Positions 29,809 to 41,200 of a DNA stretch of 64,000 nt are shown one piece after another. The DNA is taken from the NCBI GenBank assembly GCA_003999685.1, contig CP021220.1, positions 3,658,001 through 3,722,000 on the forward strand. Reading direction: 5' to 3'. Source of the DNA: Taiwanofungus camphoratus (lineage: Eukaryota > Basidiomycota > Agaricomycetes > Polyporales > Taiwanofungaceae). The notes beneath the pieces were generated by a model that did no database searches, was not told the origin of the DNA, and saw nothing but the letters and a program-made list of their open reading frames with translations. Within the stretch, counting starts at the first letter, position 1. Each line of letters begins with the position of its first letter. A program made the translations under genes and the position numbers.

Positions 29809-32800
29809 TCATCGTAAGTTCTTGCGCTGCTTATATGCGTCCAGCAGCTCGTCCGCAGTACCGGCTAAGTTCCCTTCCGGTTCCCATGAGTCGTCGGCGG
29901 ATGAGTAACCTTTCCACCTGACTCGATATTCTCGGCGATTCCTTCGGCGATTCTCACGATGTCCAACCAGAGCTTCGACTTCGTAGTTATCTTCGCCGCT
30001 GATAAGCTCCGGCGGTGGTTCCGTGTAGTTGGGACCATGGGTGTCCGTCTCGGTATATGGTGAAAGAAGTGCAGCGTGGAAAACGGGGTGCACTCGCCAT
30101 GTCGCCGGGAGTTTCAGCTTGTAAGACACCGGTCCTAGAACGTCCGTGATTTCGAAGGGGCCCTCGCGCTTGGGAGCCAACTTCCTCGTCGGGTATGGCA
30201 GCTTTAGATTTCGTGAGTCTAGCCATACCTTTTGTCCTTTGCGGAAACCCGTTCCCTTGGGTTTCACGCGTCTTGCCAACACCGCCTGTGCTAGCTCCAT
30301 TGCTGAGTGTGCGTCTTCCCGAATCTTCTGCAAGTTCCGCAGCCGATAAGCAGCGCCCGGTGTGTCCGATCCGGGGTGTACGACGGGAATCCCTCGAGGT
30401 TCATAGCCCATCATGACCTTGAAGGGTGACGCCTTAGTCGTTGAATGCTCACGCGAGTTGTGAGCGAACTGTGCTGAGCCCAGCAGCGATGACCAATTGT
30501 CCGGGTTGTTGCTCGTGAAGCATCGCAGGTAGATCTCCAGTTCCTGGTTGACTCGTTCCGTTTCTCCGTCTGTTTGAGGGTGGAACGCTGTGCTCATAGC
30601 CGACTTGACTCCGGTCATTCGGCAGAGCTCCTGGAATACCTTTGATGCGAACTGTGGTCCCCGATCGCTAATGATCTTGTCCGGAAGACCAAACCACTTG
30701 TACACCTCACGATATAATGCCTCGGCTGTTCCTGATGCGTCGATCGTTTTGTTGCATGGAATGAAAACTACCCCCTTCGTAAGGTCGTGGTCCACAACGA
30801 CCAAAATTGAATCGTAGCCCTCCGAAGTCGGCAAATCCGTAATGAAATCGCAGCAGAATGTACTGAACGGAGTGGCGTGCTGCGCGGATTTGATCGGGAG
30901 TAGGGCTGGTCGGGTGGGGTGCGTGTTAACCTTCATTTGCTGGCAAGTGCCGCAACCTTTGACGTATCGCGTGACGAAGTCAGCCATTCCAGGCCACCAG
31001 TAGTCTCGTCGAATAGACGAGAGGGTTTTCTGAATTCCAGGGTGGCCGGCGGAGGGGAGATCGTGATAATTCGAGACCGTTTGTCGTCGTAGATCCTCGT
31101 CCAAGGGAATATATACCCGATTATCGTAGAGGAGGTCTCCGTCTCGAATTGTCCAGTGGTCATTTGAGCCGTTTTGTGCATTGCGCATCCCTTCCGTATA
31201 CACCGAGTCATTTACGCATGCTTCCGCGATGGAAGCCCTTAGACTCGTGTCGATTGCTGCTGCCCATACCTTGTCTGGTAGGACGGTTACATCCTGGTTG
31301 TCTGATGAACCGTCGTCGTGGTCAGGGCGTCGGGAGAGTGCGTCGCTTTGCACCATTTGCGTGCCCGGGACATGAATTAACCTGTAATCGAATTCGGACA
31401 AGCGAAGAGCCCATCGTGCTTGTCTTCGATTCAGATTCCGTGCCGTTTTCCAGTACGTCAGGTTCTTGTGGTCGCTATAGATCGTGACTGGATACGGGCT
31501 TCCGATGAGAAGGTGACTCCATTCGTTGAGGCCTCTCATGACGCCCATGAGTTCTCGGTCATAGACGTCGTAGTTTCGTTCCGCCGGTGTCATGCTCTGG
31601 GAAATATAACCACACGGATGCCAATCGCCATTGTCGTCCTTTTGCCTGAGGACGGCGCCCGTGGCGAACTTTGATGCATCCGTTTCCAACGCGAACGGCT
31701 TCTCCGGGTCAGGCATCTGTAGAACCGGTTGTTCCAGGAAAGCTTTCTTCAGTGCTTCGAAAGCTTCCTGTTGTTCATCGTCCCAATGCCATTTGACGTC
31801 CTTTCGCGTAAGCGAGACCAGCGGCTGGGCCAGATGCGAGAAGCTGTGTATAAACCGGCGGTAGAAGTTCCCAAATCCAATGAACGACCGAACCTCCCTG
31901 AGGTTCTTAGGTATCGGCCAATCCTTGATGCCGGCTACCTTGACTGGGTCCATGGCGAGTTGTCCGGGTCTGATGATCATGCCTAAGAATTCGACTTCTT
32001 GCACGTCGAATTTGCATTTTTCCGGTTTGAGATACAGGTCTTTATCTCGAAGTCTTTCGATAACTCGCCGTGTTCGCTTCTTATGCTCCTCGGGGTCTGT
32101 TGAGTAGATAAGGATGTCATCCATATAGATTGCCAACCATCCTTCCTTGAGCATGTCTGCGAAGACCGTGTTCATCATCCGTTGGAACGTTGCCGGTGAG
32201 TTGCACATCCCGAAGAACATTACCCGGGGTTCGTAGAACGAGGGAGGTCCTTCCCCTGCTGCTGGAACACCGAAAGCCGCTTTCCATTCGTCCCCTTCCT
32301 TGATGCGAAGGTTGTTGTATCCTTGACGAAGGTCCATCTTCGTGAAGATCGTGGCGTTATTGAGGCGTTCCAGAAGCTCCGTTACGAGGGGAAGAGGGTA
32401 TCTGTCTTTGATCGTTCCCTCGTTGAGTTCCCTATAGTCCTGGCAAGGTCGGTAGCCGCCGTCCTTCTTTTCCACGAAGAAGAACGGACTGGCGAGTGGC
32501 GATTTGGACGGTCGGATGTATCCCTTTTCTATATTCTCTTCGAGGAACTTGTCCAGTTCCGCTCGTTGATCCCGGTTAAGAGAATACGTTGACTGCTTGA
32601 AGTCCTTGAAATCTGGCTTGAGGTTTATCTCATGGTCAAACTCCGAATGCCGTGGAAGTCTCGCTGCTTTGGCTTTGTCGAACACCGGGAGGAGGTCGTG
32701 GAGGTACTCAGGAACGAGTTCCGTGACCGGTTTCTCCTCTTTCTGTGCGTGTTCCTTGATAGCGAGTTCCGTGGACGTGGTGAGTCGACCGATGTCGTGC

Positions 32801-35139
32801 TTGACCTGCCAGATAAGACCGTTTTCGAGCCGTCGATAGGATCCGTCGAGGGGGTACCTCTCCTCCGTAAGAGGTGCGTCTCGATACGCGGGGTGCGAAT
32901 CTCGTCCATATGTCGCGATCCGATCGTCTCCTTCGATGAACGCTATGACTAGTTCATCGTCGTTGATCGTTTCCATCGCCTGATCCAGTGTGATGCCGTT
33001 GACCGATTCTTCTACCCGGGGTGCGACTGGGATGTCGCGGCGTGCTGCCTGCCTAGGCATGTCTGTTGTCGGCAAGACAGGAGACATGGTGTCGATCACC
33101 TCAAAGTCTCCTTCGTCCTCTACCTCCTCAACGGTGGGCTGCCATTGTTGCTTGAGGCGTTTGTCTCGTTCGGCGAGGAATGCCGCTACCTGTGGACAAG
33201 GGGGTGCTGACCAGTCTACCTCATAGTCTAGCACGGGATCCAGGGCTTCTTCCTGTTCTCGTTCCGCTAGTTTCTTCAGCTCCAGTCGCGCTACTCGTTG
33301 CGCGATGATCCCCTTCTTCCACTCTCGAGATTCTTGTATGGTCATGCGGTGTTTCAGTTCCACACGACCCCCCTTCCAGTCGATACTGGGGTTCTCGAGT
33401 TTGAGCCATGTATGTCCGAAGATGACGTCTTCGTTCCCTATACTGGCCACGTATGCTTTGACAAACCGGGGCTCGTTCCCGATTTTGTACGATAGCAAGG
33501 CTCGTCGGTTAATGAGCGCTTGCTTGTTGGCAGTGCCGTCCACGTTGAACACCGGTATAGGGCGTGGTAGCGCCTCAGTCCGTAACTTGTGTTCTTTGAC
33601 AAATCGTGGATGCACGAATATTCCCGATGCGCCACTATCGATAAAGGCGCGGGCTTCGACGGCTTTTCGTCCCACAGTAATCGGAATGTGCAAGGCTCTG
33701 TCATTCCGGACTACCAGTACCACACGGGACAGTGAAATGGATACGGGCCGTGGTTGCGTCGGCTCATCCTGTCCCTTTAAAAATCCTCCGTTTCCTAACT
33801 CCTCGAACATCGCCCTTTTCTCGTCTGCGGAGAGCGTCTTGATGTACGAGCGGAAATCCATGGGGGATCGCGCCTCGGGTTCCTTCGAGGTACTCTGTTG
33901 GCCAGTTTTGGCCGTCTTCTTTGGACACTTGCGCACCGCGTGCCCTCCCTTGTGGCAGTAGAAACATAGACGATTGTCCATGTGGTACTTCCTTCCTTTC
34001 TCACTGAGGTTGCATCCGTCCTTCCACTTCTTGGTGAATGGTGTGGGACGCGGTGTAACGAGTGCGTCCACTTCCATGGGTTCGCCGTAGTCGACGTCGG
34101 TGGTGGCGGAGAGGGTTTGGTCGATCCCTCTGTAAACGGCGTCAAGGTGAAGAACGTCGGCGTACCATTTCTCCATGGAGTTGGGTCGTTCCGTACTGGT
34201 GCGACCTGCGAGTGTCGTGTAGATCTGGCGGTCCAGACCTCTGATGAAGATCGCCCTCAGCGTGGGGTAATCGTTCTCGGTGCGTTGGCCTTGGAGGCTC
34301 GTGAAAGCGTCTTTTAACTTGGCCTTCTCTGCCAGGAGTCGGAACCTCTCCACGTACGTCTTTGTACTGACCCTGGTCTTCTTGTTTAGTTGCTTGGCCG
34401 GCAACTCCATTAGCACCTGGTGAGCCCTCTGGACTCCTTCGTGCTCGGGGAACGCGAGTCGCAAGCTCGCCTTGAATACGTCCCAGCTAGCGTAGGGAGC
34501 ATGCCCTCCCGCGGCCCGTTCGTAAAACGTATCGCGCCAGATACGTGCGTCCTGCCCTCCTTTCATGAGAGCGACCGTGTAAGCGATCTTTGCATCATCG
34601 CTTAGCCCTTGATTGTTGGTGGCAGTGAGGTAGTGCTCCACCCGCTGGAGGAAACGCTCCAGATCTTCTCCTTGCCCGGTGAACGGCTCCGGTGCAGGAA
34701 TGTCGAGTTCAAGGGGTCGATTCCCCTGATGCTGTTGCGCCGAAAGGTGCGCTATGAGCGCCTCGAGCTCCGCCCTGGTCATTGTTGCGATAGTCGCCAT
34801 CGTGGTAGGGGTTGTGGGTGTTACGGGTGTGGAAGGGAGTGGTGGAAACGTGGGAGTGGTCGGGGTGGCTATCAACGGTGTCGATGGTATCGACGCGGGA
34901 AAGAAACCGGCTGGATCTCTTCCGTCTGGCGGCGGGTTACGTCTGAAATAGGAGGCTAATTTCTCCTGTGCTCGTCGATTCGAAATTGTCCCTGCCCACG
35001 CGAGTGGAGAGTTCGGGTAGATCGGATCGTGGTTCTGGTCAACGAAAGTCCAACGGAGACGATCGTACAGAAGCGGCGCATTGTTTACTTGAGTCGGCAA
35101 TCCCCAAGCGGTGGGGTCGACTGTCTCGATGGTAGACAT
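29809..35139 (-). CDS. D2 gag-pol, one continuous frame (1776 aa)
   Basis: Gag (capsid-like block and CFYCHKGGHAVRKC) and pol (protease [23 protein letters not shown], RNase H, integrase, GPF/Y, chromodomain) lie in one open frame here. D1 and D3 have them in two frames. Both layouts exist in the wider Ty3 group. It begins at MSTIETVDPTAWGLPTQ, upstream of the first ATG used in D1. The copy looks whole. Confidence 0.94.
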   Translation of the reverse strand: MSTIETVDPTAWGLPTQVNNAPLLYDRLRWTFVDQNHDPIYPNSPLAWAGTISNRRAQEKLASYFRRNPPPDGRDPAGFFPASIPSTPLIATPTTPTFPPLPSTPVTPTTPTTMATIATMTRAELEALIAHLSAQQHQGNRPLELDIPAPEPFTGQGEDLERFLQRVEHYLTATNNQGLSDDAKIAYTVALMKGGQDARIWRDTFYERAAGGHAPYASWDVFKASLRLAFPEHEGVQRAHQVLMELPAKQLNKKTRVSTKTYVERFRLLAEKAKLKDAFTSLQGQRTENDYPTLRAIFIRGLDRQIYTTLAGRTSTERPNSMEKWYADVLHLDAVYRGIDQTLSATTDVDYGEPMEVDALVTPRPTPFTKKWKDGCNLSEKGRKYHMDNRLCFYCHKGGHAVRKCPKKTAKTGQQSTSKEPEARSPMDFRSYIKTLSADEKRAMFEELGNGGFLKGQDEPTQPRPVSISLSRVVLVVRNDRALHIPITVGRKAVEARAFIDSGASGIFVHPRFVKEHKLRTEALPRPIPVFNVDGTANKQALINRRALLSYKIGNEPRFVKAYVASIGNEDVIFGHTWLKLENPSIDWKGGRVELKHRMTIQESREWKKGIIAQRVARLELKKLAEREQEEALDPVLDYEVDWSAPPCPQVAAFLAERDKRLKQQWQPTVEEVEDEGDFEVIDTMSPVLPTTDMPRQAARRDIPVAPRVEESVNGITLDQAMETINDDELVIAFIEGDDRIATYGRDSHPAYRDAPLTEERYPLDGSYRRLENGLIWQVKHDIGRLTTSTELAIKEHAQKEEKPVTELVPEYLHDLLPVFDKAKAARLPRHSEFDHEINLKPDFKDFKQSTYSLNRDQRAELDKFLEENIEKGYIRPSKSPLASPFFFVEKKDGGYRPCQDYRELNEGTIKDRYPLPLVTELLERLNNATIFTKMDLRQGYNNLRIKEGDEWKAAFGVPAAGEGPPSFYEPRVMFFGMCNSPATFQRMMNTVFADMLKEGWLAIYMDDILIYSTDPEEHKKRTRRVIERLRDKDLYLKPEKCKFDVQEVEFLGMIIRPGQLAMDPVKVAGIKDWPIPKNLREVRSFIGFGNFYRRFIHSFSHLAQPLVSLTRKDVKWHWDDEQQEAFEALKKAFLEQPVLQMPDPEKPFALETDASKFATGAVLRQKDDNGDWHPCGYISQSMTPAERNYDVYDRELMGVMRGLNEWSHLLIGSPYPVTIYSDHKNLTYWKTARNLNRRQARWALRLSEFDYRLIHVPGTQMVQSDALSRRPDHDDGSSDNQDVTVLPDKVWAAAIDTSLRASIAEACVNDSVYTEGMRNAQNGSNDHWTIRDGDLLYDNRVYIPLDEDLRRQTVSNYHDLPSAGHPGIQKTLSSIRRDYWWPGMADFVTRYVKGCGTCQQMKVNTHPTRPALLPIKSAQHATPFSTFCCDFITDLPTSEGYDSILVVVDHDLTKGVVFIPCNKTIDASGTAEALYREVYKWFGLPDKIISDRGPQFASKVFQELCRMTGVKSAMSTAFHPQTDGETERVNQELEIYLRCFTSNNPDNWSSLLGSAQFAHNSREHSTTKASPFKVMMGYEPRGIPVVHPGSDTPGAAYRLRNLQKIREDAHSAMELAQAVLARRVKPKGTGFRKGQKVWLDSRNLKLPYPTRKLAPKREGPFEITDVLGPVSYKLKLPATWRVHPVFHAALLSPYTETDTHGPNYTEPPPELISGEDNYEVEALVGHRENRRRNRREYRVRWKGYSSADDSWEPEGNLAGTADELLDAYKQRKNLR

Positions 35140-35201
35140 GGTGTCTAACGGTTAGCCCTACTAGATAAGACTAGGGGCGACTTAGCGTAAGTTCGATCTT
35201 T

Positions 35202-35756
35202 TGATACAAGCTGGTATCAACGACCGGAAAGCCTCGAACGTGAGGACCTGGCTACTGAAGATAGTAGTGAGGCTTTATGGACACTGCGTATGTCCTCCTG
35301 GGCGAAGTCGATAGAGTCGAGCGAGTACTCAGGTACGAAGCGAGAGGTCGCAAGATACAAGCATAAGATTGCTAGTGATAACTAGCTACTTGGTAACCAG
35401 ATCGAACTTAAGGTCCGACCTACAAAGTACACGGCCTTATATACGTATTCTACCCTGCGCACGGACCATGGCACGTGGTCTAAGAATCAGCATGAGTAAG
35501 CGTAAGTAAGGCGATATGAGTCATCGGGCCGTATTAGCAATCAGTAAGCGTAAGACGGAACGTGTAAGCGGGGCCCGATATGAGTCAGAGTCCATGAGTA
35601 ACCGGGGCCCGTCCGGGGCCCGTACCGTAAGCAGCGATGAGTCAAGATGCTGCGTGAAGAAGCTGGGCCTACCCGAGGCCCGTCCTAGAAGCGAAAGGGT
35701 CATGGGACCGATCCGAGGTCCCACCGATAAGATATGCGATGAAAGAAATTGTATCA
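35202..35756 (-). repeat. 5' LTR of D2 (555 bp)
   Basis: Carries the TATA box and predicted start AAGTTCGATCT (35399-35409, minus strand), which pairs with the primer site at 35189-35199. Confidence 0.95.
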
Positions 35757-36949
35757 CCTTAAGGATGCTTTGCTGTCCTCTCCAGCTCTCCGATCCATTA
35801 ACTATTCATCAGGTGCGCCCGTGATCTTAGCGGTTGACACCTCCTATATTGCAGTTGGCTATCACCTTTGCCAATGCGATGAGGACAACCCTAAAGTCCG
35901 ATTCTACAATCGTTTCGGATCCATCACCCTAAATGATCGCGAGCGGAGGTTCTCGCAACCGAAGTTAGAGATCTACGGATTGTTTCGAGCACTTCGCGTA
36001 CTACGAATCTACCTAATCGGAGTTAGGAACCTTATAGTGGAAGTTGACGCACGCTATATCAAAGGGATGTTGCAAAATCCGGACATCGCACCCAGCCCGA
36101 GTATAAATCGCTGGATTGTATCGATTCTAACATTCCATTTCACCCTAGTACATGTACCAGGTACGATGCATGGACCAGACGGACTATCAAGACGAACCCC
36201 CCAGCCAGGAGATCAAGAAGAGAGCAGCGAAGAAGACTTCGAAGACTGGATAGACAAAATGCACTCGTTTCTACATCACATCCAAGCCCCCCCTTCCCAT
36301 CCTATACCATCGATTTCTACCCTATTCCCTTACGAATTCGCCTCTAACATTCCTATCACAACCCCCACACCTCCGATAGCTCCAACCTTTGCCTCTGAGT
36401 TGGCTGAGGACAGCCAAGGTTTCAATAGGGAGGAGGAGAGCTACGATAGTGTCCCAAGATCCGAAATGGCCAAGGAAGCTGACGCAAGACTTGACTTAGT
36501 AGCAAAATTCCTACGAAGCCTCGCGAGACCTGTCAACCTATCGGATTCAGAATACGAAGGTTTCGTAAAATACTGTCTTCTATTCTTCCTCGATGAGGAC
36601 ATACTATGGCGCAAAGATCCACAAGGAGCTCACAAACTAGTTGTAAAGCAGGCAGACCGTCTACGAATCCTCCGAGAATGTCACGATGCAGTCGCGCATC
36701 GAGGAATACACGCTACGAAGGTGCTGATTTCGGAGCGGTTTTGGTGGCCCTACCACCATATCGACATTGCCTGGTATGTTCGGAGCTGCCACCTATGCCA
36801 GATTCGCCAAGTGCGGCAGATCCTAATCCCTCCTACGGTCGCTACGCCCGCTCCGATCTTCGCAAAGGTTCATATAGATACCATGCATATGCCTCCTTCT
36901 AACGGGTTTAGGTACTTGGTGCAAGGCCGGTGTTCTCTAACCCAGTACC
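35757..36949 (+). CDS. Element C RNase H and integrase N-terminal part
   Basis: Ty3-type RNase H: VILAVDTSYIAVGYHLCQ, SQPKLEIYGLFRALR, IVEVDARYIKGML and HVPGTMHGPDGLSRR. An acidic linker follows. Next is the integrase HHCC finger (HDAVAHRGIHATKVLISERF.. then CHLCQIRQ) and the beginning of the core (VHIDTMHMPPSNGFRY). D3 has inserted into the core. The linker DNA holds the internal purine tract described separately. Confidence 0.88.
36404..36436 (+). promoter_or_regulatory. Internal copy of C's polypurine tract (cPPT-like)
   Basis: 33 bp ending TTCAATAGGGAGGAGG match 30 of 33 bases of 54724-54756, the tract immediately before the 3' LTR. It lies within pol between RNase H and integrase, close to where lentiviruses and Ty1 have a second plus-strand primer. 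Confidence 0.6.
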
Positions 36950-37503
36950 TGATACAAACTGGTATCAACGACCGGAAAGCCTCGAACGTGAGGACCTGGC
37001 TACGAGAGATGGTAGTGAGGCTTTATGGACACTGCGTATGTCCTCCTGGGCGAAGTCGATAGAGTCGAGCGAGTACTCAAGTACGAAGCGAGAGGTCGCA
37101 AGATACGAGTATAAGATTGCTAGTGGTAACTAGCTACTTGGTAACCAGATCGAACTTAAGGTCCGACCTACAACGTACAGGGCCTTATATACGTATTCTA
37201 CCCTGCGCACGGACCATGGCACGTGGTCTAGGAATCAGCATGAGTAAGCGTAAGTAAGGCGATATGAGTCATCGGGCCGTATTAGCAATCAGTAAGCGTA
37301 AGACGGAATGTGTAAGCGGGGCCCGATATGAGTCAGAGTCCATGAGTAACCGGGGCCCGTCCGGGGCCCGTACCGTAAGCAGCGATGAGTCAAGATGCTG
37401 CGCGAAGAGGCTGGGCCTACCCGAGGCCTGTCCTAGAAGCGAAAGGTCATGGGACTGATCCGAGGTTCGACCGATAAGATATGCGATGAAAGAAATTGTA
37501 TCA
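36950..37503 (-). repeat. 3' LTR of D3 (554 bp)
   Basis: TGATACA..TGTATCA. Shares ACGAGAGATGGTAG and CAACGTACAGGG with 43464-44017 only. Confidence 0.95.
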
Positions 37504-37777
37504 TTACCCCCCTACTTATGATTGAACGCCTGGTCAATCAACTAAACTCCAATGGGGACGCGTCGAGTTTCTCCGAGTCGAACTTTGACGACCGTCGACG
37601 AACTTGACGAACTTCCAAGGATGAACTTGAAAAACTTTCCTGGAAGTGACGAGCGGGTGTTTCACCGCGACCTATAAGGGATGACCCTTGAACCCATAGG
37701 GGATGACCCCTCCAACCGCGAGCATCCTTTCAGCTCGAACTTCACAGTTTTACGACATGTCGGTCGTGCGTTGCAGT

Positions 37778-38032
37778 TTAACGACGTGCACGGTCGTTCC
37801 CTCGCAGTTTAACGACATGCAGGAACCACTCTGGATGATATGGCGGTACCGGGTCGTTGGCGAATGCGTAGTTGACAGCGGTGCATTCGCGCGTAAGGTG
37901 CCCAGGCGACGGGCGACTACAGCGGAGACATTTGTAGTCGGGGCACGTCCTGTGCGAGTGACGAGTGCTACCGCAGAGGTAGCAGGGACCGTAGCGAGTG
38001 AACGAGGATGAAGGACCGTTTGACTGAGACAT
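37778..38032 (-). CDS. D3 3' ORF, small double zinc-knuckle protein (84 aa)
   Basis: CYLCGSTRHSHRTC and CLRCSRPSPGHLTREC as in D1 and D2. The frame is kept although the neighbouring pol end is altered. Confidence 0.68.
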   Translation of the reverse strand: MSQSNGPSSSFTRYGPCYLCGSTRHSHRTCPDYKCLRCSRPSPGHLTRECTAVNYAFANDPVPPYHPEWFLHVVKLRGNDRARR

Positions 38033-38206
38033 GCGAGCGATGAGTGGGGTGAAAATGCGACTTCTTTTTACTCATCGTAAGTTCTTGCGCTGCTTATATG
38101 CGTTTAGCAGCTCGTCCGCAGTACCGGTTAAGTTCTCTTCCGGTTCCCATGAGTCATCGGCGGATGAGTAACCCTTCCACCTGACTCGGTATTCTCGGCG
38201 ATTCCT

Positions 38207-41200
38207 TCAGCGATTCTCACGATGTCCGACCAGAGCTTCGACTTCGTAGTTATCTTCGCCGCTGATAAGCTCCGGTGGTGGTTCCGTGTAGTTTGGACCG
38301 TGTGTGTCCATCTCGGTGTATGGCGAAAGAAGTGCGGCGTGGAAAACGGGGTGCACTCGCCATGTCGTCGGGAGTTTCAGCTTGTAAGATACCGGTCCTA
38401 GAACATCCGTGATTTCGAAGGGTCCCTCGCGCTTGGGAGCCAACTTTCGTGTCGGGTATGGCAGCTTTAGGTTTCGTGAGTCTAGCCATACCTTTTGTCC
38501 TTTGCGGAAACCCGTTCCTTTGGGTTTCACGCGTCTTGCTAACACCGCCTGTGCTAGCTCCATTGCTGAGTGTGCGTCTTCCCGAATCTTCTGCAAGTTC
38601 CGCAGTCGATAAGCAGCGCCCGGTGTGTCCGATCCGGGGTGTACGACGGGAATCCCTCGAGGTTCATAGCCCATCATGACCTTGAAGGGTGACGCCCTAG
38701 TGGTTGAGTGCTCACGCGAGTTGTGAGCGAATTGTGCTGAGCCCAGCAGCGACGACCAATTGTCCGGGTTGTTGCTTGTGAAGCATCGCAGGTAGATCTC
38801 CAGTTCCTGGTTGACTCGTTCCGTTTCTCCGTCCGTTTGAGGGTGGAACGCTGTGCTCATAGCCGACTTGACTCCAGTCATACGGCAGAGCTCCTGGAAT
38901 ACCTTTGATGCGAACTGTGGTCCCCGATCGCTAATGATCTTGTCCGGAAGACCAAACCACTTGTACACCTCACGATATAGTGCCTCGGCTGTTCCTGATG
39001 CGTCAATCGTTTTGTTGCATGGAATGAAAATTACCCCCTTCGTAAGGTCGTGGTCCACAACGACCAAAATCGAATCGTAGCCCTCCGAAGTCGGCAAATC
39101 CGTAATGAAATCGCAGCAGAATGTACTGAACGGAGTGGCGTGCTGCGCGGATTTGATCGGGAGTAGGGCCGGTCGGGTGGGGTGCGTGTTAACTTTCATT
39201 TGCTGGCAAGTGCCGCAACCCTTGACGTATCGTGTAACGAAGTCAGCCATTCCAGGCCACCAGTAGTCTCGTCGAATAGACGAGAGGGTCTTCTGAATTC
39301 CAGGGTGGCCGGCGGAGGGGAGGTCGTGATAATTCGAGACTGTGTGTCGTCGTAGATCCTCATTTAGGGGAATATACACCCGATTATCGTAGAGGAGGTC
39401 TCCGTCTCGAACTGTCCAGTGGTCGTTTGAGCCGTTTCGTGCGTTGCGCATTCCTTCTGTATACATCGAGTCGTTTACGCCTGCTTCCGCGATGGAAGCC
39501 CTTAGACTCGTGTCGATTGCTGCTGCCCATACTTTGTCTGGTAGGACGGTTACATCCTGGTTGTCTGATGAACCGTCGTCGTGGTCGGGGCGTCGGGAGA
39601 GCGCGTCGCTTTGCACCATTTGCGTGCCCGGGATGTGAATTAACCTGTAATCGAATTCGGACAAGCGAAGAGCCCATCGCGCTTGTCTTCGATTCAGATT
39701 CTGTGCCGTTTTCCAGTACGTCAGATTCTTGTGGTCGCTATAGATCGTGACTGGGTACGGGCTTCCGATGAGAAGGTGACTCCATTCGTTGAGTCCCCTC
39801 ATGACGCCCATGAGTTCCCGGTCATAGACGTCGTAATTTCGTTCCGCTGGTGTCATACTCTGGGAAATATAACCGCATGGATGCCAATCGCCATTGTCGT
39901 CCTTTTGCCTGAGGACGGCGCCTGTGGCGAACTTTGATGCATCTGTTTCCAACGCGAACGGCTTCTCCGGGTCGGGCATCTGTAAAACCGGTTGTTCCAG
40001 GAAAGCTTTCTTCAGTGCCTCAAAAGCTTCCTGCTGTTCATCGTCCCAGTGCCATTTGACGTCTTTTCGTGTAAGCGAGACCAGAGGCTGGGCCAGGTGC
40101 GAGAAGCTGTGTATAAACCGGCGGTAGAAGTTCCCAAATCCAATGAACGACCGAACCTCCCTGAGGTTCTTAGGTATCGGCCAGTCCTTGATGCCGGCTA
40201 CCTTGACTGGGTCCATGGCGAGTTGTCCGGGTCTGATGATCATGCCTAGGAATTCGACTTCTTGCACGTCGAATTTGCACTTTTCCGGTTTGAGATACAG
40301 GTCAGTATCTCGAAGTCTTTCGATAACTCGCCGTGTTCGCTTCTTATGCTCCTCGGGGTCTGTCGAGTAGATAAGGATGTCGTCCATATAGATTGCCAAC
40401 CATCCTTCCTTGAGCATGTCTGCGAAGACCGTGTTCATCATCCGTTGGAACGTTGCCGGTGAGTTGCACATCCCGAAGAACATTACCAGGGGTTCGTAGA
40501 ACGAGGGAGGTCCTTCCCCAGCTGCTGGAACACCGAAAGCCGCTTTCCATTCATCACCTTCCTTGATGCGAAGGTTGTTGTATCCTTGACGAAGGTCCAT
40601 CTTCGTGAAGATCGTGGCGTTATTGAGGCGTTCCAGAAGCTCTGTTACGAGGGGGAGGGGGTATCTATCTTTGATCGTTCCCTCGTTGAGTTCCCTATAG
40701 TCCTGGCAAGGTCGGTATCCGCCGTCCTTCTTATCCACGAAGAAGAACGGACTTGCGAGTGGCGATTTGGACGGTCGGATGTACCCCTTCTCGACATTCT
40801 CCTCGAGGAACTTGTCCAGTTCCGCTCGTTGATCCCGATTAAGAGAATATGTCGACTGCTTGAAGTCCTTGAAATCCGGCTTGAGATTTATCTCGTGGTC
40901 GAATTCCGAATGCCGTGGAAGCCTCGCTGCTTTGGCTTTGTCGAACACCGGGAGGAGGTCGTGGAGGTACTCAGGAACGAGTTCCGTGACTGGTTTCTCC
41001 TCTTTGTTGGCGTGTTCCTTGATCGCGAGTTCCGTGGCTGTGGTGAGTCGACCAATGTCGTGCGTGACCTGCCAGATAAGACCGTTTTCTAGACGACGAT
41101 AGGTTCCGTCGAGAGGGTACTTCTCCTCCGTAAGGGGTGCATCTCGGTATGCTGGGTATGAGTCGCGTCCGTATGTCGTGATCCGATCGTCTCCTTCGAT

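Larger units (their letters stand above)
28684..35756 (-). mobile_element. Element D2: complete Ty3/gypsy chromovirus in C
   Basis: 7073 bp, with two 555-bp LTRs (28684-29238 and 35202-35756) that share private variants against D1 and D3 and look identical to each other. Target duplication CCTTA (28679-28683 and 35757-35761). The element looks whole. It inserted between the RT and RNase H parts of C. Confidence 0.96.
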
